NCBI GenBank assembly: GCA_934643865.1
Contig: CAKUCX010000067.1
Location: 1 to 19,042 of the forward strand
Source of the DNA: an uncultured Kiritimatiellota bacterium
GTDB lineage: Bacteria; Verrucomicrobiota; Kiritimatiellia; RFP12; UBA1067
Length of the DNA stretch: 19,042 bases
Reading direction: 5' to 3'
Positions 8,373 to 14,788 of the stretch are shown in pieces (position 1 is the first letter of the stretch; each line of letters opens with the position of its first letter). Made by a program: the position numbers and the translations under genes. The notes below the pieces were generated by a model that saw nothing but the letters and a program-made list of their open reading frames with translations, was not told the DNA's origin and ran no database searches.

Positions 8373-10358
8373 ATGTCCAGAAAGAACAAGGCCACGCCCG
8401 TCCAGTACCGGCGGGAATTCTTCGACCGGGAGTATTCGGCCCGTGAGGTGTATGGCCGGCTGTGGCGCTATGCGCGGCGTTACCGTCTGCGGATCCTCCT
8501 GGGGGTCGTCTGCGGCATCCTGACCGCCGGCACCCTCCTGCCGCTCTACCAGGTGATCCAGCCGTCGCTCAAGGGCGTGCTCGCGAACGAGGGGAAGATT
8601 GAGAAGACCGAACGCGCCGAACAGGCCCCGCCCGCCGAACGGACGCAGAAGCCCGCGCACCGTGCGGGGAAACTGGAGCGCGAGATGGCGAAGGCGAGCG
8701 CGCTGCCGGGCTGGTACCCGACGGTGGAGAAGTATGCGGCGAAGTGCGGCATCAGGCTCCAGACCGAGGCGGGGGAGATGGGGGGCGCGCTCGTGCTGCT
8801 CGTCGTCTTCGTGGTGCCGCTCATCGCGTTCATGCGCCTGGGGCTCGTCTTCCTGAACAACTACTGCCTCGCGTGGGCGGCGATGCGGGTCGTCGCGGAC
8901 CTGCGCGTGGACATTCTGGAGCACCTGCAGAAACAGGCGCTGCCGTTCTTCGGGCGCATCGACGTGGGGCAGCTGATGAGCCGCGCGACGTCCGACCCCC
9001 AGCAGATGCGGCAGATCCTCCAGCACGTGCTGCAGGAACTCGCCCAGGCGCCGTTTGAGATCGCCGTCTCGGTCGGCTACATCGTCTGGTTCGCCGTCGC
9101 GAACCGGATGCTCCCGACGCTTGTCGTCATCTGCGTGGGGTTCCCGCTCTTCATCGTGCCCGTCGTGGGGCTTTCCAGGCGCATCCGCAAGTGGGCGAAG
9201 AAGGCGCTGAAGCGCTTCAGCGTCGTGGGCAGCCGCATCCACGAGATCCTCACGTGCATCCGCGTGGTGAAGGCCTACGACACGGCCGAATACGAGAACG
9301 CGAAGTACCGCCGCGTCGTCCACGACCTCCTGAAGGCGACGCTGCGGACCGTGCGCCTGGGGCTTCTCGTGGGCCCCGCCGTCGAGACGGTCGGCATCCT
9401 CCTCATCTGCGGCTTCGTCGTGTGGTGCTTCTTCGCGCACGTCACGCTCTCCTCCGTGCTGCCGATGCTCGCGCCGCTGCTCATCATCTACAAGCCCCTC
9501 AAGCAGCTCTCGAAGATCCAGGTGCAGATCGAGCAGGGGCGCGCCGCGCTCGCGCGCGTCTTCTCGATCCTCGACGTCCACATGGAGCTGCCCGAGAAGG
9601 CCGGCGCCGTGCGCAAGCCCTCCTTCGACGACCGCATCGTCTTCGACGACGTCTCCTTCCGCTACGACACGGCGGAGCGCGACGCCGTCTCGCACGCCTC
9701 CTTCGAGATCGCGCGCGGCCGGGTCGTCGCGGTGGTGGGCGGCACCGGCAGCGGGAAGTCCACGATGAGCGGCCTCCTCGCCCGCTTCTACGATCCGCGC
9801 GAGGGGCGCATCACGATGGACGGCGCGGACCTGCGCGACCTGCACGTCGCGGACCTGCGCGCGCTCGTCGGCAGCGTCATGCAGGAGACGCTCCTCTTCA
9901 ACGACACGATCGAGGAGAACATCAAGTACGGCTCGCCCGGCGCGACGCACGAGCAGGTCGTCGCCGCCGCGAAGATGGCGAACGCGCACGACTTCATCCT
10001 CTCGCAGCCGGAGGGCTACGCGCGCAACGTCGGCGAGAAGGGCTTTGCGCTCTCCGGCGGCGAGCGCCAGCGCATCGCGATCGCGCGCGCGATCCTGCGC
10101 AACCCGCCGATCCTCATCCTCGACGAGGCGACGAGCGCCCTCGACACCGTGACCGAGCGCCTCGTGCAGGACGCGATCGACAACCTCATGAAGGACCGCA
10201 CGACGTTCGCGATCGCGCACCGCCTCTCGACGATCCGCAACGCGGACCTCATCCTCGTCATGCAGGAGGGGCGCATCGTCGAGCGCGGGACGCACGCGGC
10301 GCTCTTCGCGGCGAACGGCGTCTACCGCAGGCTCTGCGAGATGCAGCGGACGGACTAG
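8373..10358 (+). CDS. MsbA-like ABC exporter (fused membrane and ATPase domains)
   Basis: This 661-residue half-transporter should work as a homodimer moving lipid A-core, lipid-linked glycan or another lipid across the inner membrane. The six-helix exporter domain spans about residues 38-380 and the ATPase domain about 420-661. ATPase motifs are Walker A GGTGSGKST (456-464), Q-loop Q504 in VMQETLLFNDTIEENI, signature LSGGERQR (560-567), Walker B LILDEA (581-586) and H-loop H616. All key residues are intact. The first extracytoplasmic loop is unusually long: about 70 charged, partly helical residues (67-138) between helices 1 and 2, where MsbA has only a short loop. A strong AGGAGG site at 8357-8362 overlaps the glycosyltransferase stop. 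Neighbours favour glycolipid export over drug export. Confidence 0.9.
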   Translation: MSRKNKATPVQYRREFFDREYSAREVYGRLWRYARRYRLRILLGVVCGILTAGTLLPLYQVIQPSLKGVLANEGKIEKTERAEQAPPAERTQKPAHRAGKLEREMAKASALPGWYPTVEKYAAKCGIRLQTEAGEMGGALVLLVVFVVPLIAFMRLGLVFLNNYCLAWAAMRVVADLRVDILEHLQKQALPFFGRIDVGQLMSRATSDPQQMRQILQHVLQELAQAPFEIAVSVGYIVWFAVANRMLPTLVVICVGFPLFIVPVVGLSRRIRKWAKKALKRFSVVGSRIHEILTCIRVVKAYDTAEYENAKYRRVVHDLLKATLRTVRLGLLVGPAVETVGILLICGFVVWCFFAHVTLSSVLPMLAPLLIIYKPLKQLSKIQVQIEQGRAALARVFSILDVHMELPEKAGAVRKPSFDDRIVFDDVSFRYDTAERDAVSHASFEIARGRVVAVVGGTGSGKSTMSGLLARFYDPREGRITMDGADLRDLHVADLRALVGSVMQETLLFNDTIEENIKYGSPGATHEQVVAAAKMANAHDFILSQPEGYARNVGEKGFALSGGERQRIAIARAILRNPPILILDEATSALDTVTERLVQDAIDNLMKDRTTFAIAHRLSTIRNADLILVMQEGRIVERGTHAALFAANGVYRRLCEMQRTD

Positions 10359-10443
10359 GCGCGGGACGCCGACCGGATGCGGGCGCGTGCGATGCGGCGC
10401 GGAGAAGAGACGAGCGATCGAGACGAAAGAACCTGAAGGCGAA

Positions 10444-12651
10444 ATGAGCAAGAAAGACAGCAAGAACACGAAGGAGCCGCCGAGCCTGTTCGACGATTTG
10501 AACCTGTTCGGGATGGCGGACGGCGCACGGGGCGGGACGGAGACCGTCGAGGAGGCGCCGGCCCCCGAAGAAGAAGAGCCGGCGCCTCCGCCCCCGCCGC
10601 CGCCCCCGCCGCCGGGCGGCGCGCTCACCGGGCGCGGCCCCCTCCGCGACCTCTACGACCTCAACTTCCGTGAATACTCCGCCTACGTCATCTGCAACCG
10701 TGCGATCCCCGCCGTCGAGGACGGCCTCAAGCCCGTGCAGCGCCGCATCCTCCACGCTCTCTGGGAGAAGGACGACGGCCGCTTCACGAAGGTCGCAAAC
10801 ATCGTCGGCCACACGATGCAGTACCACCCTCACGGCGACGCCTCCATCGGCGACGCGCTCGTCGTGCTCGCGAACAAGCTCTGGGGGAAGGGCAAGGGCT
10901 ACCTCATCGACGGACAGGGCAACTTCGGCGACCTCTTCACGGGCATGCCCGCCGCCGCCTCGCGCTACATCGAGTGCCGCCTCTCGGAGCTTGCGCGCAA
11001 GGAGGTGTTCAACCCCAAGACGACGGACTACACGCCGAGCTACGACGGACGCAACAAGGAGCCCGTCCTGCTGCCCGCGAAGATCCCCCTCCTCCTCATG
11101 CTCGGCGCGGACGGCATCGCCGTCGGCCTCTCCACCGCGATCCTCCCGCACAACTTCACGGAACTGCTGGAGGCCGAGATCAACCTCATCCAGAAGAAGC
11201 CCTTCACGCTCTACCCCGACTTCCAGCTCGGCGGCGTGATGGACGTCTCCGACTACCAGGACGGCCTCGGAAAGGTCAAGGTGCGCGCCGTCATCGAGGC
11301 GCGCGACAAGAACAAGCTCGTCATCACGCAGCTCCCCTGGGGCGAGACGACGGACTCCCTCTCCGCCTCCATCGAGGAGGCGGTCAAGAAGAAGAAGGTC
11401 GCGGTGCGCAAGATCCACGACCTGACCTCGCAGACGGTCCAGATCGAACTGGAGCTTGCGACGGGCGCGACGCAGGAGAAGGTGAAGAGCGCGCTCTATG
11501 CGTTCACGACGTGCGAGAAGTCCATCGCCTCGCGCCCGATCGTGCTGGACGCGGGACGGCCGCGCGCGATGAGCGTCACGCAGATCCTCCAGAAGAACGT
11601 CGACCGGCTCATGTCCCTCACGAAGCGCGAACAGGAGATCCGCCTCGCCGAACTCGACAAACTCTTCCACGACCGCACGCTCGACCGCATCTTCATCGAG
11701 GAGCGCCTCTACAAGCGCATCGAGAAGGAGAAGACCTACGAGGGCGTGAAGGCGACCATCCGCACGGGCTTCGCGCCGTTCCTCCCGCACCTGCGCCACC
11801 CGGAGGTCACGGACGACGACATCGAGCGCCTGTTGAAGATCCCCATCCGCCGCATCTCGCAGTTCGACATCGACAAGAACCGCGAGGAGATCGCCGCCAT
11901 CGAGAAGGAGGAGGCCGAAGTCAGGGACAACCTCCTCCACCTGCGCGCCTTCGTGGTCAAGTACCTCAAGGGCCTGATCCGGCAGTACGGGAAGAAGTAC
12001 CCCCGCATGACGCAGATCGCCGCCGGCGCGTTCAAGGAGGTGGACGTGCGCGCGATCACGGCGAGCGAGCTGACGATCCGCTACGACAAGGAGAACCACT
12101 TCGTGGGATCCGGCCTCAAGGGCGGCGACGAGCTCTTCAAGTGCTCCTCGCTCGACAAGCTCGTCTTCGTCTGGAAGGACGGGCGCTACAAGATGACGCC
12201 GCCTTCGGACAAGATCTTTGTCGACAAGGACCTGCTCGAAGTCTTCCTCTTCAACCCCGAGAAGGACCGCGCCCGCGCGTTCGTCTGCGTCTACGAGGAA
12301 CCCCTCTACGGCTTCGCGTACATCAAGCGTTTCACCTTCGGCGGCATGATCAACAACAAGGAATACCGCCTCGCGCCCGAGAAGAGCAAGGTGCTCTTCT
12401 TCGACGAGGGCTGCCCCGAAAAGCTCTACGTGAAGTTCAAGCCCGCGAAGAACCAGAAGATCCACCAGATGCTCTTCCAGCCTCTGGAGCCCGTGGACAA
12501 GGGGGCGGGCGAGAAGAAGCCCCTCGTCGAGATCCGCGGCGCGACGGCGCGCGGCATTCAGCTCACGACGAAGCCCATCGCCCGCATCTCGGCTACGAAG
12601 GGTTCTTGGTGGAACGACGGCGAGGCCGCCGCGAAGGGAGTGCTTTTATGA
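10444..12651 (+). CDS. parC: DNA topoisomerase IV subunit A (ParC-like), with unusual N-terminal tail
   Basis: This 735-residue type IIA topoisomerase A subunit cleaves and religates DNA. Catalytic residues are R174-Y175 in AAASRYIECRLSE; QRR (99-101) and HPHGD (128-132) are also present. The blocks VFNPKTTDY and SYDGRNKEP resemble Bacteroidetes-type ParC. No QRRGGKG-like gyrase box is seen, supporting topoisomerase IV over gyrase. The C-terminal domain (about 535-735) is short and ends soon after WWNDGE. Residues 1-65 are an added disordered tail: PPSLFDDLNLFG, an acidic stretch, then ten consecutive prolines. The chosen start ATG at 10444 has GAAGG just upstream; an in-frame ATG 57 bases earlier is less likely. 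No parE or gyrB is nearby. The 85-base gap after the exporter shows no clear promoter. The stop overlaps the lyase start (ATGA). Confidence 0.88.
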   Translation: MSKKDSKNTKEPPSLFDDLNLFGMADGARGGTETVEEAPAPEEEEPAPPPPPPPPPPGGALTGRGPLRDLYDLNFREYSAYVICNRAIPAVEDGLKPVQRRILHALWEKDDGRFTKVANIVGHTMQYHPHGDASIGDALVVLANKLWGKGKGYLIDGQGNFGDLFTGMPAAASRYIECRLSELARKEVFNPKTTDYTPSYDGRNKEPVLLPAKIPLLLMLGADGIAVGLSTAILPHNFTELLEAEINLIQKKPFTLYPDFQLGGVMDVSDYQDGLGKVKVRAVIEARDKNKLVITQLPWGETTDSLSASIEEAVKKKKVAVRKIHDLTSQTVQIELELATGATQEKVKSALYAFTTCEKSIASRPIVLDAGRPRAMSVTQILQKNVDRLMSLTKREQEIRLAELDKLFHDRTLDRIFIEERLYKRIEKEKTYEGVKATIRTGFAPFLPHLRHPEVTDDDIERLLKIPIRRISQFDIDKNREEIAAIEKEEAEVRDNLLHLRAFVVKYLKGLIRQYGKKYPRMTQIAAGAFKEVDVRAITASELTIRYDKENHFVGSGLKGGDELFKCSSLDKLVFVWKDGRYKMTPPSDKIFVDKDLLEVFLFNPEKDRARAFVCVYEEPLYGFAYIKRFTFGGMINNKEYRLAPEKSKVLFFDEGCPEKLYVKFKPAKNQKIHQMLFQPLEPVDKGAGEKKPLVEIRGATARGIQLTTKPIARISATKGSWWNDGEAAAKGVLL
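12607..12644 (+). repeat. Direct repeat copy A, 3' end of parC
   Basis: This segment encodes the WWNDGEAAAKGVL end of the topoisomerase and carries the AAGGGAG ribosome site of the lyase. It matches 14604-14642 at 34 of 38 positions plus one inserted C. The two copies flank the lyase gene in the same orientation. Confidence 0.65.
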
Positions 12652-14528
12652 AGAAGCTGCTTGGTGTCATGCTCGTTCTGCCCCTGGTGGCCTGGGGCGG
12701 CGGGAAGAGGGCGTCCAACGGACTGCCCGAGACGGCGCGCCCCGCCATCGCGGCGGCCACTGCGCAGGCCGCGCAGCGGCCGCATCCCCGCCTCTTCGCG
12801 GACGCGGCGGGATTCGCGGCGCTCAGGGCGCGCGCCGCGTCCGACGCCTACGTGAAGATGGGCGCGGAGCACGTGCGGGAATGCGCGGACGGCCTTCTGG
12901 ATACGCCTCCCGTCGAACGCATCAAGGAGGGGCGCCGTCTGCTCGCCGTCAGCCGCCGCGCGCTGCTGCGCATCAACACGCTCGCGCTCGCCTACCGCCT
13001 GGGCGGACGCCGCGCGCATCTGGACCGCGCCGTGGCGGAGCTGCGCGCCGTCTGCGCGTTCTCGGACTGGAACCCGTCGCACTTCCTCGACGTCGCCGAG
13101 ATGTCCCTCGCCGTCGCCACGGGCTATGACTGGCTCTACGCCGACCTCGACGCGGCGACGCGCCGGGAGATCGCCGCCGGCCTCCGCCGCCACGGCCTGG
13201 AGGCGGGACGGCGGGCGCAGTGGTGGATCCGCGCGAACAACAACTGGGGCCAGGTCTGCCACGCGGGCATGCTCGCCGCCGCGCTCGCGCTCGCCGAGGA
13301 GGATCCCGGCGACGCCGCCCGTTTTGTCCAGCGCTGCGTGGACAATCTCCCCTGTTCGATGAAGGCCCTCGCGCCGAACGGCAACTATCCCGAGGGGCCC
13401 GGCTACTGGAACTACGGCGTCGAGTTCAACTTCGCCGCACTCGCGCTTCTGGAGGCGGCGCTCGGCAGCGATTTCGGCCTCGCCGCCCTGCCGGGATTCC
13501 GCGAGACGGGGGCGTACCCGGACCTCGTGACGGGGCCGAGCGGCCGGACCTTCAATTATGCCGACGGCGGGGACGGGCGCGGCACATGCCCCGCGACGTG
13601 GTGGTTCGCGCAGCGCTTCAACCGTCCCGAACTCCTCCCCTACTTCGAGGCGGACGCCTACCGCCGGTACTGCACGGAACGGAAGACGCGCAAGGGGGTT
13701 TCCGTCCCCGCGCACGGCGGCAACCGCATGTTCGCGTACGGGCTCTTCTACGTGCGGACGCCGCCGGCGGACCTGCGGCCGGACCTGCCGCTCGTCTGGA
13801 ACGCGGGCGGCCCGGTGCCGATCACGGTCCAGCGGTCGAGCTGGGACAACCGGACGGCGTTTTTCGTGGGCCTGAAGGGCGGTTCCCCCTCGGCGAACCA
13901 CGGGCACATGGACGGCGGTTCGTTCATCCTCGAGGCCCGGGGCGTGCGCTGGGCCCTGGACCTCGGGGCCGAGAACTACAACAAGATCGAGCAATTGGGG
14001 ATGAACCTCTGGGACATGAAGCAGGGCTCCGACCGCTGGCGGGTCTTCCGCCTTGGAACGTCGTCCCACAACGTCCTGATGCTCGACGGCTGCCCGCAGC
14101 GCGTGACGGGGTTCGCGCAGGTGCGGGAAGTGAAGGAGACGCCGCCGAGCGCGGTGACGCTCGACCTCACGTCGCTCTACACGAACGCGACCGAGGTGCT
14201 GCGCCGGGGTGTGATGGCGGCGGACGGGACGCGCTACGAGCTGACGGACACCGTGGCGGGGCTGCGCGCCGGCGCGCCGATCCGCTGGGCGATGGTCACG
14301 CACGCGACGCCCGAGGTGCAGGGTTCGGGCGACCTGCTGCTCCGCGCGCGGGGGCAGACGCTGCGCCTCGCGCAGACGGGCGCGCAGAAGGGGACTTGGC
14401 GCATCGCGCCCGCGCTGGGGCCGAATCCGTGGGACGGCGAGAACAAGGGGTGTTCGCAGATCACGTTCACCGTGCCGATGCCGGAGCAGGGCGCGGCGCG
14501 CCTCGGCGTGGCGTTCGCGCTGGACTAG
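12648..14528 (+). CDS. Secreted heparinase II/III-like polysaccharide lyase
   Basis: This 626-residue protein has a signal peptide (MKKLLGVMLVLPLVAWGGG), an alpha-helical toroid-like region (about 45-340) and a beta-sandwich region (about 385-626), as in heparinase II/III-family lyases that cleave uronic-acid polysaccharides by beta-elimination. Family blocks are NNNWGQVCHAG (197-207), YPEGPGYWNYG (247-257) and NHGHMDGGSF (417-426) followed by WALDLGAENYN. By analogy with heparinase II and related alginate lyases, H205, Y253 or Y256 and a histidine at 418/420 are the likely catalytic residues. Substrate could be a glycosaminoglycan, alginate-like or other acidic glycan. Its ATG overlaps the parC stop, and its AAGGGAG site lies inside parC, so translation is coupled to a housekeeping gene. 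That is an odd pairing. Confidence 0.85.
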   Translation: MKKLLGVMLVLPLVAWGGGKRASNGLPETARPAIAAATAQAAQRPHPRLFADAAGFAALRARAASDAYVKMGAEHVRECADGLLDTPPVERIKEGRRLLAVSRRALLRINTLALAYRLGGRRAHLDRAVAELRAVCAFSDWNPSHFLDVAEMSLAVATGYDWLYADLDAATRREIAAGLRRHGLEAGRRAQWWIRANNNWGQVCHAGMLAAALALAEEDPGDAARFVQRCVDNLPCSMKALAPNGNYPEGPGYWNYGVEFNFAALALLEAALGSDFGLAALPGFRETGAYPDLVTGPSGRTFNYADGGDGRGTCPATWWFAQRFNRPELLPYFEADAYRRYCTERKTRKGVSVPAHGGNRMFAYGLFYVRTPPADLRPDLPLVWNAGGPVPITVQRSSWDNRTAFFVGLKGGSPSANHGHMDGGSFILEARGVRWALDLGAENYNKIEQLGMNLWDMKQGSDRWRVFRLGTSSHNVLMLDGCPQRVTGFAQVREVKETPPSAVTLDLTSLYTNATEVLRRGVMAADGTRYELTDTVAGLRAGAPIRWAMVTHATPEVQGSGDLLLRARGQTLRLAQTGAQKGTWRIAPALGPNPWDGENKGCSQITFTVPMPEQGAARLGVAFALD

Positions 14529-14571
14529 AGATGGAGACGGCGGATGGTGATCACGGCGATTCTCGCGGACG

Positions 14572-14600
14572 GCGCGCCGCCCACGCATCCGGCGGCGCGC
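14572..14600 (+). terminator. Strong GC hairpin between lyase gene and poly-G promoter
   Basis: GCGCGCCGCC (14572-14581) and GGCGGCGCGC (14591-14600) pair perfectly over 10 bp around a 9-base loop. It sits 44 bases after the lyase stop. No T tract follows, so it may end or pause upstream transcription or protect the transcript end. It would insulate the promoter downstream from readthrough. Confidence 0.5.
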
Positions 14601-14603
14601 GCG

Positions 14604-14642
14604 TGGTGGAGCGACGACGAGACGGCCGCGAAGGGCAGTGCT
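14604..14642 (+). repeat. Direct repeat copy B, upstream of the poly-G promoter
   Basis: This copy matches 12607-12644 (the parC 3' end) at 34 of 38 positions, with one extra C at about 14636 that destroys the AAGGGAG ribosome-site sequence present in copy A. It overlaps the start of the 23-bp tandem repeat by a few bases. Confidence 0.65.
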
Positions 14643-14683
14643 GCTGCCTACTTGACAAAAGTGCTGCTGCCTACTTGACAAAA
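14638..14683 (+). repeat. Perfect 23-bp tandem duplication containing the -35 box
   Basis: Two identical adjacent units occupy 14638-14660 and 14661-14683. Each runs from GTGCTGCTGCCTAC to TTGACAAAA. The second copy supplies the -35 box of the promoter at 14675. The TTGACA of the first copy (14652-14657) lies 41 bases from the -10 box and should be inactive. Confidence 0.95.
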
Positions 14684-14704
14684 TGGGGGGGGGGGGGGTA
14701 GAAT
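14675..14704 (+). promoter_or_regulatory. Sigma-70 promoter with poly-G spacer, probably phase-variable
   Basis: A perfect -35 box TTGACA (14675-14680) and a -10 box TAGAAT (14699-14704) are separated by 18 bases, made of AAAT plus 14 G. This is the only promoter in the window with a full consensus -35. Expected transcription start is around 14711, giving a leader of about 78 bases before the ATG at 14789. Loss of one G would bring the spacer to the optimal 17; gains would move it to 19 or more, so tract slippage should change promoter strength. Homopolymer-spacer promoters of this design control surface proteins in Neisseria and Bordetella. Confidence 0.82.
14685..14698 (+). repeat. G14 homopolymer tract
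   Basis: Fourteen uninterrupted G residues, bounded by AAAT and TAGAAT. It is the longest mononucleotide run in the window and lies wholly between the -35 and -10 boxes. Tracts this long are prone to slippage in replication and also to length errors in sequencing and assembly. Confidence 0.97.
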
Positions 14705-14723
14705 GTGAATGTATTCATCATTC
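14701..14723 (+). promoter_or_regulatory. Inverted repeat at the expected transcription start
   Basis: The core TGAAT-GT-ATTCA (14706-14717) is a hyphenated palindrome and is flanked by GAATG (14701-14705) and CATTC (14719-14723). It starts inside the -10 box and covers the predicted start site. It could be an operator for a dimeric regulator or, in RNA, part of a weak 5' stem-loop. It is AT-rich against a GC-rich background. Confidence 0.4.
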
Positions 14724-14788
14724 CAGAAGCCTTGGCGTGGTTTAGGAATTGAGGCGTAATAACGCACACAGCTTAACGGAGGTGCAGG

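Larger units (their letters stand above)
14544..14678 (+). other. Possible 44-codon ORF or gene remnant with topoisomerase-like tail
   Basis: An ATG-initiated frame encodes 44 residues, containing ARAWWSDDETAAKG near the end and stopping inside the -35 box of the poly-G promoter. The WWSDDETAAKG part resembles WWNDGEAAAKG at the topoisomerase C-terminus. Removing one C at about 14636 would give AAKGVLLPT, even closer to AAKGVLL of the topoisomerase. It has no clear ribosome site and spans a GC hairpin, so I regard it as a decayed fragment rather than an expressed gene. Confidence 0.25.

Noticed and set aside
10387..10443. Earlier in-frame ATG for the topoisomerase gene
   Set aside because: It adds 19 residues without a recognisable ribosome site; ATG 10444 has GAAGG upstream and starts MSKKDSK. 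The earlier start is not excluded.
10579..10620. CCN-rich run encoding ten prolines as a phase-variable coding repeat
   Set aside because: The codons alternate between CCG, CCC and CCT without a clean repeat unit or homopolymer, so slippage is not especially favoured.
7278..10628. Very long minus-strand open frame (1116 codons) opposite the glycosyltransferase and exporter
   Set aside because: Its product is Arg/His/Asp/Glu-rich with no recognisable domain, and it lies antisense to two clearly recognised genes; a by-product of GC-rich codon use.
10444..12651. Assignment as DNA gyrase subunit A
   Set aside because: No gyrase box is visible, the C-terminal domain is short, and the YIECRLSE / SYDGRNKEP blocks look like topoisomerase IV A of Bacteroidetes type; no gyrB is nearby.
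14652..14657. First-copy TTGACA as an active -35 box
   Set aside because: It is 41 bases from TAGAAT and no suitable -10 box lies 16-19 bases downstream.
12558..14681. 707-codon minus-strand open frame opposite the lyase
   Set aside because: Low-complexity Arg-rich translation, antisense to a protein with intact family motifs.
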